DNA from: Rutpela maculata
Lineage: Eukaryota > Arthropoda > Insecta > Coleoptera > Cerambycidae
Reading direction: 5' to 3'
NCBI GenBank assembly: GCA_936432065.2
Contig: OW386285.2
Span: forward strand, 27,707,920-27,771,919
DNA: 64,000 nucleotides
Shown: positions 55,635-64,000 of the stretch, one piece after another
Layout: each line of letters begins with the position of its first letter
How positions within the stretch are numbered: position 1 is the first letter of the stretch
The notes under the pieces: generated by a model
What the model saw: the letters and a program-made list of their open reading frames with translations, nothing else
The model's database searches: none
Told to the model about the DNA's origin: nothing
Translations under genes and position numbers: made by a program

Positions 55635-55925
55635 GGATGGAAGGAAACAAAAAATTGATTGATGCCGATTCTCACAACATAGCCTCCTGCACCACACACT
55701 TTGCTCGACCGGATAGCTTGTGGATGCTCGAAAGACTGCCGTGGAAACTGTGGTTGCAGGAAGTTGGGTGTGTATTAAATGCTTCATTTTTTTGCAAAGA
55801 ATACACAGAAGTCAACTGCAAACACGCAAATGTGCCAAACACATCTTAAGAGGACGTCGATGCAGACATCGATGAAGAAATTCTAATCGACAATTGTAAT
55901 TTTGTTGAAGAGACATCAGCTTAAC
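55635..55925 (+). other. Unrecognised short coding-like fragment
   Basis: From 55637 a frame of 70 codons, then after TAA at 55847 the same frame continues EDVDADIDEEILIDNCNFVE to 55924. The peptide has LPWKLWLQEVGCVLNASFFC and CKHANVPNTS. It looks more protein-like than most frames here and might be another relic of the family at 51477-51770 (both have Cys-rich stretches and an EDVD segment), but I cannot show homology. Confidence 0.25.
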
Positions 55926-56154
55926 TTTTTATATAAAAGAAACTGAAAAAAATCTTGTATTTTTCCTTTTATTTTATTTGCAACAATTATTAAATTTTGC
56001 AAATTAAAATAAAACATGTTAATTATCACTTAATAACCTTAAAATTGCGTTATACCCAATAAACATAAAATTTTTCATTGATACTAATTGTAAAGAAAAT
56101 AACAAAAAATAGCCAACTTTGAACGGCAATATCTCAGCCAATTTTCATCATCAT

Positions 56155-56310
56155 CTCTCTCTACGTCCTTGGCAACACCCCAACCATCTTCCGCGCAGAA
56201 ATATATGCTATAGATCTGTGTGCCCAGGAATGCCTTAACAGAAGCATTCGAAGGGCAAAGATCTATATACTTTCAGATAGCCAGGCAGCACCAATGGCTC
56301 TCAGGTGATT
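56155..56310 (+). pseudogene. RNase H fragment of a non-LTR retrotransposon
   Basis: The plus-strand frame reads SLYVLGNTPTIFRAEIYAID, CAQECLNRSIRRAKIYILSD and SQAAPMALR before a TGA at ~56306. The FRAEIYAI glutamate and LSDSQAA aspartate are two catalytic residues of the RNase H domain in I-group ORF2 proteins. About 50 codons survive. No flanking RT lies on this strand. Confidence 0.75.
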
Positions 56311-56324
56311 ATATAGTCTAGTCA

Positions 56325-56640
56325 TTATGTCAAGATTTTTGGAAAAGGAGGGATGGCTGTATCGTTGGCAAAGACAGAATCGAGAGAATCGTACGGTGGT
56401 CCGTTAGGTAGTTGTATGTCGTTCATGTAAATATTAAACAGTATAGGACCAAGGAATGAGCCTTGGGGGGCGCCGGAATGGAGAGGGTGAGGAGTGCATT
56501 CCTGATTACTCACTGCTAGAAATTGGTGATCAAAGTACATGACTATCATTTTAATGTAGAGTCGAGTCGGAATTCCCGTGACATGGAGTTTATAAAGTAG
56601 CACAGAGCTTTCGCCTTGAAAATTGACGGATGGGAGCGGG
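56325..56640 (-). pseudogene. Non-LTR reverse transcriptase fragment with altered active site
   Basis: The minus-strand frame has LLYKLHVTGIPTRLYIKMIV, then HSGAPQGSFLGPILFNIYMN and SVFANDTAIPPF. These are the LxxxGIP, (G)xPQGSxLGPxLF and (Y/F)ADDT blocks of the RT palm. The catalytic ADD has become AND, so the enzyme would be inactive even if complete. It faces the RNase H fragment just upstream on the other strand and may derive from a different copy. Confidence 0.8.
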
Positions 56641-58229
56641 AAGCGTCTTATGTTTTGTGTGTAACATGTTATTATGTTCTACTGTATTGCATTTTTGTCC
56701 ACTGCAGGATCAGTTCTTTATTTTTTGCACGAAACCATAAGAATTTGCTTGTTTGCTTTTACTGTGGCAGCTTTTATTCTTAATCGAACCCAAAACTTTT
56801 TACTCCCTAATAACCCAAAAAAAAATGTTTCATCCACGTACCCATCAAACATAGTATTGCCCACATAAAAGCTGTCGGTCGAACGATAGATTGTTGTCGA
56901 CGGATCGTCAGCAATAATTGTTGGGAATGCCTTTATCATACTCGAAGATTGTCGATGGCTCTGACGACAGATCGATCGTCTGTGGTGACCTTTACAGTAA
57001 ATAATTCCTCCACTACTGGTATGCGGGTAAGCAGGCAGATCAAATCATGGTCTCCGGTACCAAGTTCGCTGGCGGCCCCCCGCGCTTAATAATTGAGCAG
57101 GGGGGAGAAATGTGAAAAAAAATTTAGATCTCCGGCTGGCCCTCGCACTTTAAATTGATATGGGGGGGGGGGGGGGGGGGTAAACAAAAAACATTGTCAA
57201 CATCTTCGGAAGCCCAGGGTCCCTAAACTCAGTACCCAATAGCCCCCCGTACGGAGGGGGGACTGGCGGTAAGTTAAGTTCATTTATCATATTCTGGCCC
57301 GATCTAGACGTAGTTGAATTATATCCATCCATTTACGAGAAACCCTGTATTTTGCTCTTACGTGTTACTGTTGTAAAAGTTATATTTATCTTCTTGCTCT
57401 ATATAACTAATTCTAATAGCTTGAGTTAAATATTTAAAACTATGACTTGACGGCGTATAGTAATTATTGACGGAAATAATAGAAAATTGTTTGCAGAAGC
57501 CGCAGGCCTATTATTTAGAATAACGTATTAAATTTAATTCCAACTTTAGATATGGTTACATATCGGAATCAAATTACATCGGTAATAGTTTTGTTTTAAC
57601 TTGCATCGAATCGATTATAGAATTAGTAATTGACGTCTATGTTTTAAATTATACTTTCAACCATTTTCCAACGTATTTATTATTTTACATTTCAGAATTA
57701 AAAATTGAATTAGTTGGGAACATTATTACTGAAATGCAGAGCAAGGCTACATGGGACCCTAGGGCGACATACATTTTAGGGCCCTTATAGACAATAGTGA
57801 TACGAAAAAAAATTTTTTTTTTCAACCTTTTTAGTAGCTTATATTATTTATTTAACTTCTAAATGTTGGGCACCATGTTAATGTTAGCAGGAAAATAGTA
57901 CCGTGTTGTTTGTAATTAATTGAAATTACCGGCGACTCCGCGAAATCTTCGAATATGGAAAATACACTTCACTATTCATATAGAGATACACCTACACATC
58001 CTCAGATCTTATTCAAAAATGATATATGGGATCCTCGTTGGATTCTAAGCACTTTTTCTCTATAAAATTTTTCGATATCTTGTCAATTTGACTCATTTTT
58101 CGGTCCCACCACAGATACAATGCTAAAAACATGTGATTTACAAAAAAATTACCCGATAAAATTAAATTCTGATGCGGCATCGAATTCAGGATGTCCAAAT
58201 ATATAAAAAGATTGGTAGGTCTAGTTTCT
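56641..58229. other. Intergenic sequence with poly-G tract
   Basis: A run of ~19 G at 57161-57180 and a CCCCCCGTACGGAGGGGGG palindrome at ~57243-57261 stand out. Opposite-strand frames at 56674-56868 and 56718-56939 overlap and carry no domain I know. No gene is called. Confidence 0.4.
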
Positions 58230-59110
58230 GGGTCTGAACTTTTTTTTATTTTGTATGGCTGTGTTATCTTTAATTCTGTTTCCTAGAAATTTATGGTTTC
58301 TAAGATATTTAACATTTAAACTAAATACTTCTACCTGTAATCTTTCGGATACCACCTATAAACTTAAATATCTCCGAAACTATTAATCCTACGTAAATAT
58401 TAAGGTAAAATAAATTAATTCTTAGTTTATAAGCTTTATTTTTGATATCTATCGTTTTTTCGCTTAAATTAATATTTATTGAGATATTTATTTTGTTAAG
58501 AAAAAAATTTGTACGTTTTTTGGAAAATCCGTTTATAGTTTAAAATGCATGTTTTTCTGAAGCAAGTGCTGTAAATTGACGAAATGAGTGTCGGTATACT
58601 ATATGTTAACGGAAAACAGTATATGAGAATATATTTTTTTAATTACTGACTACTTTGCATTAACAAAATGGCGGCGTTTTTATTAAAAAAATGTGAGGAG
58701 GCACAATGCTTTTATGCTATAGAAATAGACAAAGATCATTTGAAAGCCTAATTAATAGTTTTTCATTTTGATTCTTAGCATTTTTGACGTAAATTCCATA
58801 GTTTCAGAAACATTTAACGCTTTAACTAAATACTGCGTCTTATAACTTTATACTTTCATATCTCTGAAACTATTATTTTAACAGAAGTTAGAAAAATACG
58901 AAATTCATCTCCGATTTAGTAGCTTTCTTATTTGTCTCCTTTTTCAAGCTACTGTCTCCTTTTTCAAGCTATTTTCAAGTTTTTATAACTTAAAGACTAT
59001 CAATTTAAACGAAAAGTTGAAAAGTTTTTCGTCTTAAAATTTCTCTTTCAGCTCCAATATATTTTTTGTTTTTTTTTCAGGTGTCACCCTCTATAAATTA
59101 GCCCCAGCTG
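58230..59110 (-). repeat. Second copy of the ~0.5 kb-period dispersed repeat
   Basis: The reverse complement is collinear with 11930-14050 minus the RT insertion there. The same words TCTCCGAAACTATTA and TCTCTGAAACTATTA occur at 58371 and 58861, marking the internal ~490 bp period. AT-rich, non-coding. Confidence 0.7.
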
Positions 59111-61228
59111 GAATGTTTCTGATTTTGAATAATTAAATATTACAAACATTAAAAAAAAATCATCAAGATCTGTTCTGTTTTTGAGGGTTTCGAAGTAAAA
59201 ACCTTTATTGACTTGGCTAAAAAATAATGAATTGAAACGTATTTTTAAATGTCTTCAATATCAATATTTAGTGCAGTCATTGAAGCTTTTTACCTTCTAA
59301 ATTTTTTACTATGAACCGATTTACATGAAATTTTGGAATTAAGCTTATCTCACCCTTAACTTCAAAAGTGATATTGACCCGACCTCCGTTCTCACCCTGG
59401 GGGTGGTTGCCACCCCTTCTCGGTGGTGGAATTTTTTTTTCAAAATAACCTCGGATATCGATAGAAGACCTAATTCTAAGCAAAAAATGTTCTGTAAAGT
59501 TTTTTCAAAAACTCAATAATTTTCAAGTTATTGGCGATTGAAAATTCGAAATTTTCCCACGTTTTTCAACGGTTTTTTGCAAATATCTCAAAAAATATGC
59601 ATTTTAACGATAATTTTATAATGAACAAAATTATAGCAAGAGAAAAAATAAACAAATTGGTTTCTTATAAAGTGTTCTAAGTGCAATATTAAGCGAGATA
59701 TTGAAGATCAAAGCCGTTTCTTTTTGTCTGAAATTTAATCGATGTATTCAATGCCATCTAGCGGACAACGGATACATTTTATCCATATGACAATAAGAAA
59801 CTTTTTTATAGTGCTTAAAATAATCTTTAAAATGAGCAGTGTTAAAAGTCTTTTGCGCGTAAAGTGAGTGAGTTGTAATGAAAAAAAGAGGGACATCTAA
59901 TGTTTTTTTTTTAAATCGATGTGTTTCATAAGTGCCATTTCCACCAAAATTAAAATTAATCGTATTCCGTCTAGAATTAACTTTAATATGAAGAGTTTAT
60001 TGGATTCCAGCGGTTTGGCTGCTTTGGAATACATATTTTTCAAAAAAATCACGATTTTGAGAAAAACAATTTTTTTACATTTTTGAAAAAAACACCATTT
60101 TTTCATAATTTTTCAAAAATAATGAAAGATACGTAAAAAACTGTGATAATAAAAAATGTAGGTCTTTTTTTGACAAAAATTTTGTTTTTTTTTTCTTTTT
60201 TTGTCACACCAAAATTGACGGAGATATGATTGTTTAAAGAGCGCGCGGTAGCGCAATCGCAGTCTCTCTCGAGCCCTTTGACCCTTCACCGTTTCAAAAT
60301 AAAAGGTTTTTCACTACATATCATAATGAAAAAAGTTGTAGCTCTTTCAATTACCTTTAAAATGTTTTTTTTTTTGAGTTGTGATAGCTTCAAAATTGTA
60401 GGAGTTACGGTCCAAAAACTAATCGTATTTTTTTCTATTTAGTAAACTAAAAATTTCGGAGCATGAATAATATTTGGAGCAAAGTGAAAGTACACAATAA
60501 TATGGACCCAAAACTATTGTCTTATGTATATATATACATATATGGCATATATAAAAAGTGTGATTTTTTACTTTATAATCAAATTATTTTTAATTGTATA
60601 AACTTATATTTTCAATGTTTTAATTCAGGGGTAGTTTTAAGGGTTGAAAAGCTTAAACATATGAAAGTCATTTTCGAGAACGTGGAACAACCTTTAAATC
60701 CTTTTCAGTTCACCAAAAAAAAATGTTTATACAATTTTTTATAGAGGTTTTTAAGGGTTGAAAAGGGGTTAAATTATGACAAATAAGGTAGACAACGTAA
60801 AACAATATTTACTCTTTAAATCTTTTTAAGTTATATAAAAGTAATTTTTTGTGATTTTTTTCAATTTAGGGGTCGTTTGCAGGGGTTGTAAAGTTTTTCA
60901 GGGGTTGAAAATGGGTTAAACATGAGGTAATTGTGTTAGAGAATACTGTAAAATGTCACTCCGTGTTATTAAACACGTTTTCTAGCGATAAAAAGGCTCA
61001 ATGTCAATTTTTTCATTAAGGGGTTGTTTTCACCAAACTCACCAACTGGCACAATAAAATCCTCCCCCCCCCCCCCCCAAGCATTTTAAAATACTTAAAA
61101 TCTTATCTCGACATATTGCGATGGTACAGTAGAAATTTAGGACACACTTGATACATGCGGGGCTTAACCCCGTTCATTTTACTGTACATTATTTTCTACT
61201 TTGTTATTAAAAACTAGGTATTATAAAA
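59111..61228. other. AT-rich repeat-like sequence, no gene
   Basis: Contains a CACCCTGGGGGTGG..CACCCCTTCTCGGTGG block (59393-59428) and a run of ~17 C at 61062-61078. Frames here (e.g. 60230-60442, 60463-60744) are AT-driven. The ~90 bases before 61229 (ACAGTAGAAATTTAGGACAC near 61127) might include the 5' end of the following transposon, but no matching right end lies inside the window. Confidence 0.4.
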
Positions 61229-63922
61229 ATGCTAACTTTGCAGCAAAAAATTTATCTAATACAGTGTTATGGAACTGGTGAGTCTTGCTATCGGAAAATA
61301 ATCGAAAATTTTAATCTAAAAAACCCAAACGTGCGTGTTGCACAGTCGACTTGCCACAAATTAGTACAGAAATTTTTAGGAACTAGATCGTTGTTGAAAA
61401 TACCAAGACCTAACAAAAATATGATGAAGATAATGCCAGCACTCTGTTAGTATTACAGTCAGTAGAGGGATATCCTAGACTGTCATTAAGAAGACGAGCG
61501 GAATATTTGGAAGTGGTTAAGAAATCTCAGATTCAAACAATTTTAAAACACGAGATATATCCTTACAAACCGATTTTCGACCACACCTTAGAGACAGGCG
61601 ACGAAGCAAAACTGCTTTATTTTTGTTTGTGGATTGGAAGCATGAGTAGAAATTTTCATAAAATAATTATATTTACAGATGAATTCACCTTCTCGACTAA
61701 TGGGATTGTATCTTCGCACCATATAATCCAATAATTATAAAAATTTCCATCACAAAAAATGTTATCTGAGATTTTCCTTCAGTAACTGTTAGTGGAGGGG
61801 TTATACATCACAAAATTACAAAAATCCGTTATGGGGGTGCCGCGCAATCCTCCCCTCCCCCAAACCACACATTCGGTGAAAAAAACCTTGTTTTACCGAT
61901 AACTCGTTAACATTTGAAGATATAAAAAAAATTGCTCATCATAAAAAAGAAAGCTTGACTAATTTCCCCAAAAAAAATCCTATTGTAATTTTGTTGTATA
62001 TGCCATGGTTTTCGAGAAAATCGATATTGAAAAAAATTCCAAAATTTGTATTTTTAATGCGCGCGAATTTTCGTTTATTTGAAATTTTTTGCGCGCGGCA
62101 TATAGAAGAAATTGAATTGCTTGAAAACCATACAAGAAAATCAAAATGGGTTTTAAAGGGGATATAAAATACTCTCTTATGTTACCATTTTTGATGGCTA
62201 TTGACATTTATTAGTATATAAAAATAACAATATAATATAGTTATCTCTTAATTTTTTGCGTCTCTGACTATTCACAGGCCCATAAAAAATAACTGACTAA
62301 CATAAGTTATAAATGCATTATCTTTTAGTTCAAGGTAGTACTTCAATGCAGAAAAAGTTAGGAATAAAAATATTCACATTTACAAATTTACCAGCATGTT
62401 GAAGTTAGTCAAATTTTGGCCAATTTTTGATTGCTTCCTAAAAATTAAAAAAAATACCCAAACATCTTGAAAATTTAGGTCAAAAAAAAAATTTTTTTTT
62501 TGAGTTTATATATCATACAATTATTGTTTCTAATCATTTAATAGTTAAAAAAATTGCATAAAAAAATATCATCAAAAAGTGAATATGCAGCATCTTTTTG
62601 GATTTTTTAAAAATTAATCTAGCGTCTTTGTATTTTAATATTTTTGAATGTACCCGGAAAATAAGGGTAAGACTTCATATTAATTGATCATACCATTTAA
62701 AATTGTACTATATTTCTCAGGAAAAAAAAATGCTATTGAAAGGGAAAGAATTTGAAGAAAAAATTTTACTTACACAATTTCCAAATTACAAAACATTATT
62801 ATTTTTTATGATTACAAAATAAAGTTATTAAATGAATGTATTTCATATCTGATTCTAGTTTTTATAATATGTTAACAATTGGCAAATATATATTCAAAAA
62901 AATCGGGAAAAAATCAATTTTTACTAACACGACCTTAAAAACCCTAGAAATCTAGTTACTTTTATAATTTTCTATGGTGAAAAATTGAAGGTTATAAAAA
63001 TATCTTTCATTTGCTTACTTATTTTGTTAGATATGTCGACAATTGGAGAAGATATTAACGATTATATAACGCATTTTCTAAAAATTCAATTTTTTCTTAT
63101 ATTTTCAATATCGATTTTCTCGAAAATCATGGCATATACAACAAAATTACAGGACTTTTTTTAAGAAATTAGCCAAGCTTTCTTTTTATAATGAGCAATT
63201 TTTTTATATCTTCAACGGTTAACGAGTTATCAGTAAAATAAGCCTTTTTTTTTGGGGGGGGGGGGGCGCGGAGGGGGGGGGTGCGCGGATTTTTGTGGTT
63301 TTGTGATGACTAACAGTTACTGAAGGAAAATCTCAGATAACATTTTTTGCGAGCTTCTGGTGAATTATTTACTTTACGACTGGACTAATAGTTGATATTG
63401 GAGTGATGTTATTCCTAATTTTAGAATACAATATAGGCCAGAATACTTTAAAAAAGTAAATGTTTGGTGTGCAGTGTCTTATGGAATTATAGGGCCATAT
63501 TTTTTTGAAGATTCTTGTTACTGCAATAGTTATTTGAATATACTGCAAACTTTTTTACTGTGATGAATTAGAAAATTTACCGTTGGGTAACCTCAATTCA
63601 TTTTATTTTCAACAAGATGGTTGTCCGACTCATTCTGCGGCAAATGTTAGAACCTGGTTACGGAATAAGTTTGATGATCGATGGATTGGTCGGTATAGTC
63701 CAAATCCATGGCCTTCGAGGTCCCCCGATTTACCAAATATGGATTTTTGTTCGTATGGTCGATTGAAACAAATTATATACAGAAGACCTGTTGATCTGTC
63801 GAAACACCACATTAGGGGAAGCTATTCAGTCAATATCCTTACAAAAGGATAGAAACAGTTACAAAGAGCTTTACACTCGCCTTCAAAAATGCATGGAGCA
63901 CGACGGAGATGTGTTTCAATGA
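61229..63922 (+). pseudogene. Tc1/mariner-like transposase, frameshifted and split by a foldback
   Basis: The N terminus from ATG at 61229 reads MLTLQQKIYLIQCYGTGES, a helix-turn-helix start of the DUF4817 type. A frameshift at ~61420 is followed by EGYPRLSLRRRAEYL and IYPYKPIFDHTLETGDEAK. FTDEFTFSTNG carries the first catalytic Asp. The foldback at 61754-63350 interrupts here. Coding resumes at 63396 with YWSDVIPNFRIQY, NVWCAVSYGIIGPYFFED, a frameshift near 63560, then FYFQQDGCPTHSAANVRTWL (second Asp) and WPSRSPDLPNMDF (third Asp). After another shift near 63815 the protein ends EHDGDVFQ at 63922. Forty-one residues separate the second Asp and the Asp of NMDF, as in DD41D elements. The catalytic residues survive but the gene is dead. 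Confidence 0.85.
61754..63350. mobile_element. 1.6 kb foldback inserted in the transposase pseudogene
   Basis: CACAAAAAATGTTATCTGAG..TTCCTTCAGTAACTGTTA at ~61760 is mirrored by TAACAGTTACTGAAGGAAAA..CTCAGATAACATTTTTTGCG ending ~63350. ATAACTCGTTAACATTTGAA, AAAGAAAGCTTGACTAATTT and GTATATGCCATGGTTTTCGA also recur inverted near the right end. The arms are ~290 bp with an AT-rich centre. Poly-G/GC-rich tracts occur at equivalent positions (61838-61862 C-rich, 63255-63293 G-rich). The frames at 61955-62167 and 61980-62207 are mirror sequence. Confidence 0.8.
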
Positions 63923-64000
63923 TATTTTTAAAAAAATTTGTTTTAGTTTTCCTAATAAATTTTTTCAGTGCTGTTAAAAATAAAAGTAGTTTAATGTAAT
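63923..64000. other. 3' flank of the transposase, cut by the window edge
   Basis: AT-rich sequence following the transposase stop. A terminal inverted repeat, if present, lies beyond 64000. Confidence 0.4.

Noticed and set aside
1..64000. CRISPR array or prokaryotic operon structure
   Set aside because: No regularly spaced identical repeats, no ribosome-binding-site-led gene clusters; content is clearly that of a eukaryotic repeat-rich genome.

Overview
This is a eukaryotic, AT-rich window built almost entirely of transposable-element debris. The retrotransposon fragments, the Tc1/mariner-like transposase and the repeat types suggest an insect, or at least an arthropod, with a repeat-rich genome. 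The species cannot be named from this sequence. I found no convincing intact host gene. The open frames that carry recognisable protein motifs are all TE-derived or degenerate.

Layout. 1-10.5 kb: several foldback (near-palindromic) elements (1358-2183, 3275-3620, 7138-7467, 8090-8362), two copies of a ~0.7 kb GTCTG-containing interspersed repeat (2453-3152, 9051-9784), the first copy of a ~1.5 kb hairpin-headed repeat (4080-5563) inserted at the edge of a dead reverse transcriptase, and a ~121 bp tandem repeat running into a G-rich purine tract (7521-8046). 10.5-14.3 kb: a 3' fragment of a non-LTR retrotransposon, a diverged solo LTR (11277-11690), and a tandemly organised repeat split by a 5'-truncated RT element (12327-13506). 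16.5-19 kb: another foldback and a long relative of the GTCTG-family repeat. 20.3-28.7 kb: a 261 bp tandem pair, then a ~7.4 kb giant inverted repeat (21319-28714) whose arms carry further nested palindromes. 30.8-35.0 kb: a Ty3/gypsy-type LTR element with apparently identical 463 bp LTRs and a 4 bp target duplication. It has kept gag, protease and the two ends of integrase but has lost reverse transcriptase, RNase H and the integrase core. 36.1-38.9 kb: two tandem copies of the 1.5 kb repeat.

39-47 kb: a third ~0.7 kb repeat copy, a 1.44 kb palindrome with three concentric terminal-repeat pairs (41129-42568), and a hAT-type element (43385-47219, 8 bp duplication). The hAT element contains a smaller MITE, at whose edge a 2.8 kb 5'-truncated non-LTR retrotransposon inserted with a 12 bp duplication. 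49-56.6 kb: fragments of a multicopy insect protein family, and a 5.6 kb foldback (50061-55629) enclosing another foldback, a hAT MITE with a perfect 8 bp duplication, and a 2.65 kb palindrome. Two small RT/RNase H fragments follow. 58-64 kb: a second copy of the 0.5 kb-period repeat, then a Tc1/mariner-like transposase pseudogene (61229-63922) broken by frameshifts and by a 1.6 kb foldback.

The parts do not form a pathway. The window records many successive insertions and inverted duplications. Its youngest datable layer is the defective LTR element. Its most unusual property is the density, size and nesting of long inverted repeats. All alignments were made by eye, so boundaries are usually good to a few bases where a target duplication is stated and to tens of bases otherwise.
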